From contig NZ_JACAPR010000011.1 of the NCBI RefSeq assembly GCF_013385635.1, forward strand, positions 480,640 to 544,639: DNA of 64,000 nt, written 5' to 3'. Below the pieces are notes generated by a model. That model ran no database searches, was not told the origin of the DNA, and worked only from the letters and a program-made list of their open reading frames with translations. The stretch is from Pseudomonas gingeri (GTDB lineage Bacteria > Pseudomonadota > Gammaproteobacteria > Pseudomonadales > Pseudomonadaceae). The position numbers and the translations under genes were made by a program. Positions within the stretch are counted from its first letter, which is position 1, and each line of letters starts with the position of its first letter. Shown here piece after piece: positions 1 to 9,111 of the stretch.

Positions 1-878
1 AGGCTGACCGCTTCGCCGCCCAGTGCCTGCAACCGCTCGACCGCCGCGGCAAACAGCCCAGGCCCCTCGTTGCAGCCAAAGAACTCCAGGTCCTGCGCGT
101 GCGGCAGACCAAAGCGGAAGGGCCGCACGGCGCCGAATGCCAGGCCATCGTTCCAGGCCGGATTGGTGCGGCTGTAGTCGTCCGCGGGGTCCGCCTGCGC
201 GGTCAGCGCCAGCAAACGGCTGGCCTCGGCGGCAGTGGCGGTGAAGGTGGTCACGCAATCGAGGGTGCGGCAGGCCGGCACCACGCCCGCCGTGGACAGC
301 AGCCCCTTGGTGGCCTTGAGTCCCACCAGGTTGTTCAGCGCCGCGGGCACCCGGCCCGAGCCGGCGGTGTCGGTGCCCAGGGCAAAGCTGGTCAGGCCCA
401 GGGCCACGGTCAGGGGCGATCCCGCGCTGGAACCACCGGCAGGGTACTGCTCGAGCACGCTGTTGCGGCAGGGTCCATAGGGCGAGCGGGTACCGTTGAG
501 GCCGGTGGCGAACTGGTCGAGATTGGTCTTGCCCAGCGGTACGGCGCCGAGGTCGATCAGTTGCCGGACCAGGGTTGCCGAATGCGGCGGGGTATAGGCA
601 AATGCCGGACAGGCCGCCGTCGTGGGGATGCCGGCCAGGTCGATGTTGTCCTTGATGGCAAAGGGCACGCCGTACAACGGCAGGGTGTCCATCGAGGCGG
701 ATTCAAGGGCGGCCAGGTAAGGCTCCAGTTCCGCGACACTGAGCAGGTGGATAAACATATTGAACTCGGGGTTCAACGCTTCGGCCTGTTCTCGCAAGGC
801 GAGAATCAGCTGGCGTGGCGTGCATTCGCCACGGGTGTAGCGGGCACGCAGAACATCCAGGCGCAGATCGTGTTTCAT
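1..878 (-). CDS. atzF: Allophanate hydrolase (amidase-signature domain), 3' end outside window
   Basis: Splits allophanate into ammonia and CO2, the last step of the urea/guanidine carboxylation route. About 292 residues are visible from the ATG at 878-876; the gene continues past the left edge. The amidase-signature triad is visible: Lys in AIKDNID, and the Ser pair in GGSSAGS, followed by GTDTAGSGR. The start follows an AGGAG site and overlaps the TGA of the carboxylase gene by four bases (ATGA), so the two are probably translationally coupled. The C-terminal domain that converts N-carboxyurea-type intermediates in some AtzF proteins would lie outside the window. In this context the allophanate is inferred to come from guanidine rather than only from urea. 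Confidence 0.93.
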   Translation of the reverse strand, partial: MKHDLRLDVLRARYTRGECTPRQLILALREQAEALNPEFNMFIHLLSVAELEPYLAALESASMDTLPLYGVPFAIKDNIDLAGIPTTAACPAFAYTPPHSATLVRQLIDLGAVPLGKTNLDQFATGLNGTRSPYGPCRNSVLEQYPAGGSSAGSPLTVALGLTSFALGTDTAGSGRVPAALNNLVGLKATKGLLSTAGVVPACRTLDCVTTFTATAAEASRLLALTAQADPADDYSRTNPAWNDGLAFGAVRPFRFGLPHAQDLEFFGCNEGPGLFAAAVERLQALGGEAVS

Positions 879-3800
879 GATTTTTCTCCTGTCATGGCAG
901 CGGGCTCGATCACCACCACCCGTTGTCCGGCGCGTACCGCAGAGCCGGGTTGCACCTGTACTTCACGGACGATCCCGGCACAGGGTGCCAGCACCGGAAT
1001 CTCCATCTTCATCGACTCCAGCACGACCAGTGCGGTGTCTGCCGCGACCCAGTCGCCGACCGCCACCCGGACCTGCCAGAGATTGCCGGCGATGGGACTT
1101 TCCACCCCGGTCTGATGAGCCGGCAGAAGCATTTCTTCGCGGGCTTCGGCAACGGCTTCGGTGCTTTCGAAATGCGCCTGGCCACTGTCGATCCAGCGCT
1201 GCCGTTCGGCGGAGAAAGCCGCCTGCTGGCGGTCGCGGAATGCCTGGATACTGTCCGCCTCGCTGGCGAGGAAATCCTGGTAATCGGCGAGGCGCAACTG
1301 GCTGTGCTCGATATTCAGGTCGAAGCGCCCCAGCGGGAAGTCGCGGCGGATGCGCAGCAGCTCCTCGGCGCTGACCGGGTAGAAGCGGATCTGGTCGAAG
1401 AAGCGCAACAGCCAGGGTTTGCCGTCGAAGGCCGCCACTTCGCGGTAGCGGTTCCACATCTGCAAGGTGCGCCCGACGAACTGGTATCCGCCGGGGCCTT
1501 CCATGCCATACACGCACAGGTAGGCGCCGCCGATGCCCACCGAGTTCTCGGCGGTCCAGGTCCGTGCCGGGTTGTACTTGGTGGTCACCAGCCGATGCCG
1601 GGGATCCAGCGGTGTCGCCACCGGGGCACCCAGATAGACATCACCCAGGCCCATCACCAGGTAGCTGGCGTCGAACACCGTGCGCTGCACTTCATCGAGG
1701 TCGGGCAGGTCGTTGATACGGCGGATGAACTCCAGGTTGCTGGGGCACCATGGCGCGTCCTTGCGTACGGTGGTCAGGTATTTCTCGATGGCCAGCTGGC
1801 AGGCCGGGTCATCCCAGGACAGCGGCAGGTGCACGATGCGCGAAGGCACCTGCAGGTCGCGGGCGGCACAGACCGCATCCCACTCGCCGCTGACGATCTC
1901 CAGCAATTGCTCCAGCGGCAGTTGCTCGGGTTGGTAATGGACCTGCAGCGAGCGGATACCCGGTGTGAGATCGATGACGCCGGGCAACTGCTTGCTTTCC
2001 AACGCCTGCATCAAGGCGTGTCCACGGAAGCGCAATACCAGGTCGAGTTCGGCGGCACCGATTTCCAGCAGCAGGTGGGTGTCGCCGGCCAGGCGCGCCA
2101 CCAGGCGTGTGTCGTCCCGGCCCAGGTCCAGCACAATCGGCGATGATAGCCGGGTCGGATACGACGCTGGTTGGGCTTGCGCGGTGGGTTCGGCGTTCAG
2201 CGGAGCCATGGCAAGCCGGCGTGCCTGGGCGAGGTCGCACGGCACGAAGCGCACCTTGTCACCGGCCTTGAGTTGCCCCAGTTGCCAGAGATCGGCCTCG
2301 ATGACGGTCACCGGGCAGACGAACCCCCCCAGGCTCGGGCCGTCAGGGCCGAGAATCACCGGCATGTCACCGGTGAAATCCACCGCGCCGATGGCATAGG
2401 GATTGTCGTGGATATTCGACGGATGCAGTCCGGCCTCGCCACCGTCGGCCCGGACCCATTCGGGTTTCGGGCCGATCAGGCGCACGCCGGTGCGACTGGA
2501 GTTGAAATGCACTTCCCAGTCGGTGGCAAAGAAGGTGCGGATGTAGTTTTCCGTGAAGTACTCCGGTGCTCCGTGGGGGCCGTAGATCACCCGGATAGTG
2601 CGTAACGCCGCCAGTGCGGGGTGTTCGGGGAGCATCGTGCCGGCCGTGATGTCTGTCAGCGCGGCCAGGTGCAGCACATCGCCGGCCCGCAAAGCCCGGC
2701 CACCGTGACCGCCGAACTGGCCGAGGGTGAAGGTGCTTTTGCTGCCCAGGTAATCCGGCACCTGCACGCCACCGCGCAGGCACAGGTAACTGCGTGCACC
2801 GGCCCCGGCGATGGTGCCCAGGCTCAGCAGCGAACCGGCCTTGATCGCCAGCGTGGTATTCATCGCCGTCGCCACGCCATCGAGTAGCACCGGCAATGTC
2901 GCACCGGTCACCGCCACCACGGCATCGGCATTGAAGCGCAGGCTCGGCCCGCTCATGGTGATTTCCAGGCCCGCGCAACTCTCGGGGTTGCCCAGCAGTT
3001 GGTTGCCCAGGCGTAGCGCCCGGCTGTCCATGGGGCCTGAAGGGGGAACGCCCACGGCCCAGTAGCCCTGGCGTCCAGGGTAGTCCTGAACGCTGGTCTG
3101 GGTGCCACCGGCGAGCACCTCGAAGGTCTGGGCGTGATAGTCCAGGCCTTCCAGGCAGCGGGTCCAGGGTTGGCCGCCGGCAAAGGGCGCATCGAGCAGG
3201 ATCTGCCGCAGGTAGTCGCGATTGGTCTCGACGCCGTACAACTGAGTGGCGCCGAGAGCCTGGTGCAGTTGCAGGCGCGCCTGTTCGCGGTTCTCGGCCC
3301 AGGTGATGACCTTGGCCAGCATCGGGTCGAAGTAGGGCGGGATCTCGCAACCGGCCTCGACCCAGGTATCGATACGCAAGGTCTTGCCGTCGGCCGGCGG
3401 AAATGTGACCGCCGTCAGCAGACCGGGGCTCGGTTGGAAGTCCTTGCCCGGATCCTCGGCATACAGGCGTGCCTGTACCGCGTGGCCATGCGGTTGCAGG
3501 CCGGCGCGCAACTCGGCGAGTGGTGGCAGGTCGCCGGCAGCCAGTTGCACCATCCAGCGCACCAGGTCGACGCCCCAGACCTGTTCGGTAACACCATGCT
3601 CGACCTGCAGGCGGGTGTTCACCTCCAGGAAATAGAAACGTTGCTCATCACTGTCGAAGACGAATTCGACAGTGCCGGCGCTGCGATAACTGACCGCTTT
3701 GGCCAACTGTACGGCGGCGGCGCAGAGTGCTTCGGCCATGCCCTCGGGCAGGTTGGGTGCGGGGGTTTCTTCCAGCACTTTCTGGTTACGCCGTTGCACC

Positions 3801-4486
3801 GAGCAATCGCGCACGCCCAGGGCCAGGACTTCGCCGGCGCCATCACCGAAGACCTGGACTTCCAGGTGACGGGCGCGCTGGATGTATTTCTCGATAAATA
3901 CCCCGGCGTTGCTGAAGTTGTTCTGACCCAGGCGCTTGACGGTCTCGAAGGCATCCTGCAGCGCTTCGGCGGAACGACACACGCGCATGCCGATACCACC
4001 ACCGCCCGCGGTGCTCTTGAGCATGATCGGGTAGCCCACTTGCGTTGCGGCGTGCAGGGCGTCGTCAAGACTGTCCAGCAGTTCGCTGCCTTCCAGCAGC
4101 GGTACGCCGTGTTGGCGGGCGAGGGCGCGGGCGGTGTGCTTGAGGCCGAACAAGCGCAGTTGCTCCGGTGTCGGGCCGACGAAGGCGATCCCGGCCGCCT
4201 CGCAGGCCTCGGCAAAGGCGGCGTTTTCCGAGAGGAAACCATAGCCCGGATGGATGGCCTGGGCGCCGCTGGCCCTGGCGGCGGCGAGGATTTTCTCCGT
4301 CGCCAGGTAGGTGTCGGCGGCGGCACCGTCACCCAGGCTCAGGGCCAGATCGGCTTCAAGGATATGGCGGCTGGTGATATCCGCTTCGGAATAGACCGCA
4401 ACGCCCTTGACCTCGAGCTCGCGCAAGGTGCGCAGGAGGCGGCAGGCGATGGCGCCGCGATTGGCAATCAGTAGTGTGTCGAACAT
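875..4486 (-). CDS. Biotin-dependent urea/guanidine carboxylase
   Basis: A 1203-residue enzyme that uses ATP and bicarbonate to carboxylate urea or guanidine through biotin. Domains in order: biotin carboxylase (about 1-450, opening LLIANRGAIACR, with the glycine-rich ATP loop KSTAGGGGIGM and the EVNTRLQVEHGVTE segment); a carboxyltransferase half of KipA/AHS2 type (about 455-770, SVQDYPGRQGYWAVGVP); an AHS1/KipI-like half (about 800-1100); and a biotin carrier domain with the biotinyl lysine in ESMKMEI at about residue 1160. The length is normal for the family. The start has an AGGGAA ribosome site. Carboxylases encoded with two DUF1989 proteins and a ykkC riboswitch are established to be guanidine carboxylases; the riboswitch upstream supports guanidine as substrate here, but sequence alone does not exclude urea. 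Confidence 0.93.
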   Translation of the reverse strand: MFDTLLIANRGAIACRLLRTLRELEVKGVAVYSEADITSRHILEADLALSLGDGAAADTYLATEKILAAARASGAQAIHPGYGFLSENAAFAEACEAAGIAFVGPTPEQLRLFGLKHTARALARQHGVPLLEGSELLDSLDDALHAATQVGYPIMLKSTAGGGGIGMRVCRSAEALQDAFETVKRLGQNNFSNAGVFIEKYIQRARHLEVQVFGDGAGEVLALGVRDCSVQRRNQKVLEETPAPNLPEGMAEALCAAAVQLAKAVSYRSAGTVEFVFDSDEQRFYFLEVNTRLQVEHGVTEQVWGVDLVRWMVQLAAGDLPPLAELRAGLQPHGHAVQARLYAEDPGKDFQPSPGLLTAVTFPPADGKTLRIDTWVEAGCEIPPYFDPMLAKVITWAENREQARLQLHQALGATQLYGVETNRDYLRQILLDAPFAGGQPWTRCLEGLDYHAQTFEVLAGGTQTSVQDYPGRQGYWAVGVPPSGPMDSRALRLGNQLLGNPESCAGLEITMSGPSLRFNADAVVAVTGATLPVLLDGVATAMNTTLAIKAGSLLSLGTIAGAGARSYLCLRGGVQVPDYLGSKSTFTLGQFGGHGGRALRAGDVLHLAALTDITAGTMLPEHPALAALRTIRVIYGPHGAPEYFTENYIRTFFATDWEVHFNSSRTGVRLIGPKPEWVRADGGEAGLHPSNIHDNPYAIGAVDFTGDMPVILGPDGPSLGGFVCPVTVIEADLWQLGQLKAGDKVRFVPCDLAQARRLAMAPLNAEPTAQAQPASYPTRLSSPIVLDLGRDDTRLVARLAGDTHLLLEIGAAELDLVLRFRGHALMQALESKQLPGVIDLTPGIRSLQVHYQPEQLPLEQLLEIVSGEWDAVCAARDLQVPSRIVHLPLSWDDPACQLAIEKYLTTVRKDAPWCPSNLEFIRRINDLPDLDEVQRTVFDASYLVMGLGDVYLGAPVATPLDPRHRLVTTKYNPARTWTAENSVGIGGAYLCVYGMEGPGGYQFVGRTLQMWNRYREVAAFDGKPWLLRFFDQIRFYPVSAEELLRIRRDFPLGRFDLNIEHSQLRLADYQDFLASEADSIQAFRDRQQAAFSAERQRWIDSGQAHFESTEAVAEAREEMLLPAHQTGVESPIAGNLWQVRVAVGDWVAADTALVVLESMKMEIPVLAPCAGIVREVQVQPGSAVRAGQRVVVIEPAAMTGEKS

Positions 4487-4669
4487 GACGGGTTCCCTGG
4501 AGGCGGCAGTGGTCCGCCTCGGCTGGGGTGCGGGTCGTCCCGCAGTTTTTCGAAAGGGTCTCGGGGCCGTCCCCGGACAGCGATCAGGTCCGCTTGCGCG
4601 GCAGGGTCTGGCCCGAACGACTCTGGCAGAGCATGAACAGCCATGACCGCAGGGGCCTGAACCAGGTCT

Positions 4670-5296
4670 TCAGTCCCATATCAGCAGCTCCGCGGGAGTG
4701 GGGTTGTAGCCGTTGCACGGGTTGTTCAGTTGCGGGCAGTTGGAGATCAGCACGATCACGTCCATCTCGGCCCGCAGTTGCACGTACTTGCCGGGAGCGG
4801 AGATGCCGTCCTCGAAGGTCAGGGCGCCTTCGGGCGTCACTGGTACGTTCATGAAGAAGTTGATGTTCGGGCCGATGTCGCTTTTGCCCAGCCGGCCATC
4901 GCGGGAACAGGCGCGCAGGTAGTTGTCGCGGCAACTGTGCATATGGCCCTTGTCCAGGGCGTAGCGCACGGTGTTGCTTTCCTGGGCGCACGCGCCGCCG
5001 AGGGTGTCGTGGCGACCGCAGTTGTCTTCGACGATGGTCAGCAGCGGGCGGCCAAGGTTCGAGTACAGCACGCTGCCGGTGCCCAGGTAGACGTTGTTCT
5101 GGCGCCGCAGGGTGCGCTGTACGTCGTAGCGTTCGCGCGGGTTGGCGGCGCTGTAGAACAGCGTGTCGACGGCCTGGTTGCCTTCGAGGTCGAGGATGCG
5201 CAGGGTCTGTCCGGCCTTCACTTCGGTGAGCCAGGGCTCGCCCGCCGGGACGGTGGCGCGGTAGCGGGCCGATTCGGGGTGCAGGTGTGTGGTCAT
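4670..5296 (-). CDS. cgdB: DUF1989 protein UAAP2, carboxyguanidine deiminase subunit
   Basis: 208 residues. Annotated in many genomes as urea carboxylase-associated protein 2; this family with its partner UAAP1 is known to form the deiminase that turns carboxyguanidine into allophanate. Visible family signatures are GRPLLTIVEDNCGRHDTLGG, NINFFMNVPV and NCPQLNNPCNGYNPTP; the conserved His and Cys residues are candidates for metal binding. The frame is open upstream to 5389, but the ATG at 5296 has a GAGGAAG site and gives the family N-terminus (MTTHLHPESARY). It lies 10 bases after the UAAP1 stop. A 183-base gap separates it from the carboxylase gene; I see no gene, clear hairpin or promoter in that gap. 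Confidence 0.9.
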   Translation of the reverse strand: MTTHLHPESARYRATVPAGEPWLTEVKAGQTLRILDLEGNQAVDTLFYSAANPRERYDVQRTLRRQNNVYLGTGSVLYSNLGRPLLTIVEDNCGRHDTLGGACAQESNTVRYALDKGHMHSCRDNYLRACSRDGRLGKSDIGPNINFFMNVPVTPEGALTFEDGISAPGKYVQLRAEMDVIVLISNCPQLNNPCNGYNPTPAELLIWD

Positions 5297-5306
5297 GGCA
5301 TCTTCC

Positions 5307-6020
5307 TCAGGCGAACAGGCGGTCGGTATTGATGAAGCCGCGCACATTCTCGGGACGCGAAGTGCGGCAGTGCTCGGCAACGCCGGCATCGGCGTTCATG
5401 AAGGTCAGGTGCACCGGTTTGGGCGCGTACTCCGTTGCCGGGTCCATGGGGTGTTGCAGGGCGGTGATGATGAAAAGGGTGTCCATCGGCGCGTAGAGTT
5501 CGATGCAATCACCGGCCCTGGAATGACCCGGGACAAAGTGCAGTCCGCCCTGGTCGTCGACATCGACCCGGCTGAACAGGTTGAGGGTCATGGACAGGTC
5601 GGACAGGCCCAGCCCCCACTTGCCCATCTCCACCAGCAGGTTGTCGGCACCGTTGCGATAGAAGCCGTTGCGCAGCTCCTGGTAGCGCCCCCGGCCATAC
5701 TTCTGTTCGACTTCCTCGGCGCAGAGCACGCCGCCGATGCTGTCGTTCCAGCCACGGGTATCGCGGGTAATGGTGGCCAACACACGGCCCATGTCCGAGT
5801 ACAGGCAATGGCCGGCGGTCAGGTTGGCGGTGTGCTGGCACTTGAGGCTGTCAGGCAGGTTCAGGCGCTCGCTTTTCTCGTGGGCGTTGAACAGCATCAG
5901 GCTGACGTTGGCACCGCCGTGGACATCGCTCAGGCGCAGCAGTTGTCCGCGCTTGAGCACGAAGGACAGGTGGCCGCCGCCTGGCAGGCGTTCTTCGGCA
6001 AAAACAGGCGTGTCATTCAT
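5307..6020 (-). CDS. cgdA: DUF1989 protein UAAP1, carboxyguanidine deiminase subunit
   Basis: 237 residues, partner of the following DUF1989 protein. Family features include LPGGGHLSFVLKRGQLLRL, GGANVSLMLFNAHEKSERL, YSDMGRVLATITRDTRGW and FSRVDVDDQG. The frame is open to 6146, but the ATG at 6020 sits where the family begins and overlaps the 3' end of the ABC ATPase gene by eight bases. UAAP1 is usually about 30 residues longer than UAAP2, as here. The assignment of UAAP1 to the A subunit and UAAP2 to the B subunit is from memory of the reclassified family. Confidence 0.88.
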   Translation of the reverse strand: MNDTPVFAEERLPGGGHLSFVLKRGQLLRLSDVHGGANVSLMLFNAHEKSERLNLPDSLKCQHTANLTAGHCLYSDMGRVLATITRDTRGWNDSIGGVLCAEEVEQKYGRGRYQELRNGFYRNGADNLLVEMGKWGLGLSDLSMTLNLFSRVDVDDQGGLHFVPGHSRAGDCIELYAPMDTLFIITALQHPMDPATEYAPKPVHLTFMNADAGVAEHCRTSRPENVRGFINTDRLFA

Positions 6021-6810
6021 GGGGAAATTCCTTGATCGGTTGGAGTGCGCCCGGCAGCGACGTCGCGAGGGCCGCCCGGGCCTCGTCGCGCCGGCTGTTG
6101 AGCGGCAAGTCGTAAGTGATGCGCGCCCCGTAGGCATTGGGCGCATGGGGATCGATACGGACCTTGTCGAAGACCATCAGGCGCGTGCCCAGGCTGAAGC
6201 CTTCGCTGAGGTCGTGGGTGACCATGAACACGGTCAGCCGGGTTTCCCGCCACAGCTCCAGCAGCAGGACGTGCATGTCCTTGCGGATGCCGGGATCGAG
6301 GGCGCCGAAGGGTTCGTCCAGCAACAGCACCCGCGGCTTCATGATCAGTGCCTGGGCGATGGCCAGGCGCTGCTGCATGCCGCCGGAGAGTTGCGCCGGG
6401 TATTTGTCCAGGGCGTGGCCGAGGCCGACCCGATGCAGCAGCGCCGCCGCCTGCTCGCGGGCGGCGCGCTTGCGTTGGCCGAACAGGCGCCCCAGCAGCG
6501 GGGCCCGGGGCAGTTCCAGGCCGAGGGCGACGTTGTCCAGCACGCTCAGGTGGGGGAAGACCGAATAACGCTGGAACACCACGCCACGGCTCGGGTCCGG
6601 CTCCGAGGCCAGCGCTTGGCCGTCGAGCAGGATTTCGCCGCGACTGGCGCGTTCCTGGCCCAGCAGCAGGCGCAGGAAGGTCGATTTGCCGCAGCCCGAC
6701 GTGCCGACCAGGGTGCAGAATTCGCCTTCGGCGATGCTCAGGTTGAGCCCTTCCAGCACCACATGGTCGTCATACTGCTGCCACAGGTTGTTGACCTGGA
6801 TAAAGCTCAT
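6013..6810 (-). CDS. ABC transporter ATP-binding protein (guanidine/urea operon)
   Basis: 265 residues, TauB/SsuB-type ATPase. Walker A GTSGCGKS near residue 36, signature LSGGMQQR near 142 and Walker B VLLLDEP are all intact, followed by the H-loop segment MVTHDLSEG. It energises uptake through the adjacent permease. Its start overlaps the permease stop by four bases and its stop overlaps the UAAP1 start, so it is inside one transcription unit. Substrate inferred from context to be guanidine or a derivative. Confidence 0.93.
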   Translation of the reverse strand: MSFIQVNNLWQQYDDHVVLEGLNLSIAEGEFCTLVGTSGCGKSTFLRLLLGQERASRGEILLDGQALASEPDPSRGVVFQRYSVFPHLSVLDNVALGLELPRAPLLGRLFGQRKRAAREQAAALLHRVGLGHALDKYPAQLSGGMQQRLAIAQALIMKPRVLLLDEPFGALDPGIRKDMHVLLLELWRETRLTVFMVTHDLSEGFSLGTRLMVFDKVRIDPHAPNAYGARITYDLPLNSRRDEARAALATSLPGALQPIKEFPHE

Positions 6811-7622
6811 GACCGCGCCCCTTCATACCAGGGAAAGGCCCGCCGGGTGAGTCGCTGCAGGCCCCAGTCCATCAGCCAGGCCAGCAGGGTGATCCACACC
6901 ACATAGGGCAGGATCACGTCCATGGCCAGGTAGCGGCGCACCAGGAAGATCCGATAGCCCAGGCCATCCTCGGAGGCGATGGCTTCGGCCGCGATCAGGA
7001 ACAGCCAGGCCGAACCTAGCACCAGCCGCAGGGAAATCAGCAGGCGTGGCAGCAGTTGTGGCAGGACCACCCGCAGGATCAGGGTCCAGGTCGAAGCACC
7101 GAGGGTCTGGGCCTTGATCAGCAGTTCGACGGGGATCTCCCGTGCCCGCTGTTCCAGGTCGCGGGCCAGGATCGGGGTGATGCCGATCACGATCAGCATC
7201 ACCTTGGACAGCTCGCCGAGGCCAAAGACGATAAACAGGATCGGCAGGATCGCCAGCGGCGGCACCATGGACAGCACCACCAGCAGCGGTGACAGCGGCG
7301 CGCCGAACAACGGCAGCGCACCCGCAGCGATCCCCAGGCACAACCCCGCCACGGCGCTGATGCCGAGACCGATGGCCAGGCGTCGCAGGCTCGATGCGCT
7401 GTCCTGCCAGAGTACATAGCCGCCGCTGCGCTTGTCCTCGCTGAAGGCCAGGCGTTGCACCGCATCGCCCATCTGCGCGGCGCTGGGCAGCAGCTTGTCG
7501 TTGGGGTTGTCCGTCAGCCGCTGTGCCGAACCCAGGAAATAGGCGCACAGCAACAGCACGAAGGGCAGGATCACCAGCAACAACCGCGTTGGACGATCGG
7601 GATGACGATTGATCAGGCGCAT
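6807..7622 (-). CDS. ABC transporter permease (TauC/SsuC type)
   Basis: 271 residues with about six membrane segments; the first is LLLVILPFVLLLCAYFLG after a short basic N-terminus. The EAA loop region (GASTWTLILRVVLPQLLPRLL, near residues 175-195) that contacts the ATPase is clear. It forms the channel of the importer with the preceding binding protein and the following ATPase. The start lies 15 bases after the end of the binding-protein gene. Confidence 0.92.
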   Translation of the reverse strand: MRLINRHPDRPTRLLLVILPFVLLLCAYFLGSAQRLTDNPNDKLLPSAAQMGDAVQRLAFSEDKRSGGYVLWQDSASSLRRLAIGLGISAVAGLCLGIAAGALPLFGAPLSPLLVVLSMVPPLAILPILFIVFGLGELSKVMLIVIGITPILARDLEQRAREIPVELLIKAQTLGASTWTLILRVVLPQLLPRLLISLRLVLGSAWLFLIAAEAIASEDGLGYRIFLVRRYLAMDVILPYVVWITLLAWLMDWGLQRLTRRAFPWYEGARS

Positions 7623-7636
7623 GGCGCGTCCTCCGC

Positions 7637-8704
7637 TTACAGCTTGCCGTCGACAGCCATCTGCACGTAGCCCGGATCAAAACGCAGCTTGAGATTGCCC
7701 TTGTCGCCGCGGGTCACCTCGTGGGCGAAGCTCATGCCGACCGCGCTGCTGTCCTTGGCCCCTTCGCCGAGCAGGCCGTGCTCGAAGGAGAATCCGGCGA
7801 CCTTGTCCATGGTCTTGGGCAACTGCGCACTACCGACGAAGTCCAGCATCTGTTGCGGGGTATGGAACAGCTGGGTGGTCGCCAATTGCGCCTTGAAACC
7901 GGCCAGATCGGTGCCGGAAGCCTTGGCCATGTGTTCCAGGGCCGCATCGCTGGCGGCGGACTGGCCGCTCATCAGTGCCACGACCTCGAACCACGCGCCG
8001 GTCAGGGCCTTGCCCAGGGCGGGGTTGTCCTTGAGGGTCTGGGTGTTGACCACCATCATGTCGATGATCTCGCCGGGGATCTTGCTGGAGTCGAATACCT
8101 CGGTGACCCCGGGCTTGGCCTTGATATCGGCCAGCATCGGGTTCCAGGTGGTCACGGCCTGGACCGCGTCGGTGTTGAGGGCGGCGGAAATGTCGGCGTC
8201 GGAGGTGTTGACGACTTTCAGGTCCTTTTCCACCAGGTCGACGCTATCGAGGGCGCGTGCCAGCAGGTAGTGGGAGACCGACAGCTCGACCAGGTTGACG
8301 TTCATGCCCTTGAGATCGGCGACGGTCTTGCCGCTGCCCTTGATGACGATGCCGTCGTTGCCGTTGGAGAAGTCGCTGAGCAGCAGCGCGGTGCTGTCCA
8401 CGCCACCGGCGGCGGGTATGGTCAGGGCATCCATGTTGGTCATGGTGCAGCCATCGAACTGGCCGGCGGTGTACTGGTTGATCGACTCGACGTAGTCGTT
8501 GATCTGGGTGACCTTGATGTGGATGCCGTACTTCTTGGCCCACTTGTCGACGATACCTTGCGCCGCGGCATACTCCCAGGGCATCCAGCCCGCATAGATG
8601 GTCCAGCAGACATTGAAATCGGTCTTGGCGGCGGCGTGGGAAGACAGGCTGAACAACAGGGCGACGCCTGCTGCGAGGAAAGCGGATAGACGGGGCTTTC
8701 GCAT
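7637..8704 (-). CDS. Periplasmic substrate-binding protein of the guanidine/urea ABC importer
   Basis: 355 residues, NMT1/TauA-like. A signal peptide is clear (basic MRKPR, hydrophobic core, SSHAAA cleavage region). The mature start DFNVCWTIYAGWMPW and the segment FDGCTMTNMDAL are typical of binding proteins encoded with DUF1989/urea carboxylase genes. The start ATG has a GGAG site seven bases upstream; this site is inside the downstream arm of a 12-nt inverted repeat whose other arm lies in the riboswitch. First gene of the operon. Confidence 0.92.
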   Translation of the reverse strand: MRKPRLSAFLAAGVALLFSLSSHAAAKTDFNVCWTIYAGWMPWEYAAAQGIVDKWAKKYGIHIKVTQINDYVESINQYTAGQFDGCTMTNMDALTIPAAGGVDSTALLLSDFSNGNDGIVIKGSGKTVADLKGMNVNLVELSVSHYLLARALDSVDLVEKDLKVVNTSDADISAALNTDAVQAVTTWNPMLADIKAKPGVTEVFDSSKIPGEIIDMMVVNTQTLKDNPALGKALTGAWFEVVALMSGQSAASDAALEHMAKASGTDLAGFKAQLATTQLFHTPQQMLDFVGSAQLPKTMDKVAGFSFEHGLLGEGAKDSSAVGMSFAHEVTRGDKGNLKLRFDPGYVQMAVDGKL

Positions 8705-8711
8705 GGTGGGA

Positions 8712-8723
8712 CTCCAGTTGAGG
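8712..8723 (-). promoter_or_regulatory. Shine-Dalgarno region complementary to the riboswitch hairpin
   Basis: In the transcript this segment reads CCUCAACUGGAG and contains the ribosome site (GGAG) of the binding-protein gene. It is exactly complementary over 12 nucleotides to bases 8799-8810, which lie in the variable hairpin of the guanidine-I aptamer. Pairing would hide the ribosome site; folding of the aptamer hairpin (CCUC/GAGG stem) would compete with it. The complementarity is seen directly; the switching mechanism is inferred. Confidence 0.7.
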
Positions 8724-8760
8724 GTGGACGGACAGGGAGCAGCGCGACACCCGTATCGAT

Positions 8761-8866
8761 GGGTGGTCTGTCTCCCGGGCTTTTATCCCGCCGTGTAACC
8801 TCAACTGGAGGTCGTTGGCTCTCGGACCAGTCACTCGCCTTGCAGCGAGCCGGAACCCTAGCCAAC
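8761..8866 (-). ncRNA. Guanidine-I (ykkC) riboswitch
   Basis: Reading the minus strand, the conserved blocks of the guanidine-I aptamer occur in order: CTAGGGTTCCGG, ACTGGTCCGAGAG, ACGACC, then GTTACACGG, GGGATAAAAGCCCGGGAGA. These match the known consensus nearly base for base. The element begins about 160 bases upstream of the binding-protein start. Guanidine-I is normally an ON switch, so guanidine should raise expression of the importer, carboxylase, deiminase and hydrolase genes. The variable hairpin between ACGACC and GTTACACGG carries the CTCCAGTTGAGG arm discussed separately. Exact ends are estimates. Confidence 0.95.
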
Positions 8867-9111
8867 TATTTCATTTCGCAAATTGTGGTGCACTTGGCTC
8901 GCGCTACTCCTGCACATCCGGAGCAATGCCAGAGGCGTGCCAGATCGACCTGTTTTTTTTCACGTACGGCTGTAGCGGGCGGCGCAGGCGGGTCAGGGCA
9001 GGTTCGCCGGTGGTGAACCCGGTTGTTGTGCCCTGGGTCCGTTCCCGGCGTTCGCTCCGAGTTGGGGCGGGTCGCACTCGACTGGTGCGGCAGCCCCGAC
9101 GGCGGGCGGAC

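Noticed and set aside
8871..8905. Sigma-54-like promoter upstream of the riboswitch (AGTGCAC...TTTGC on the minus strand)
   Set aside because: The invariant GG at -24 is missing and spacing is off by one base, so it is not a credible RpoN site although nitrogen control would fit.
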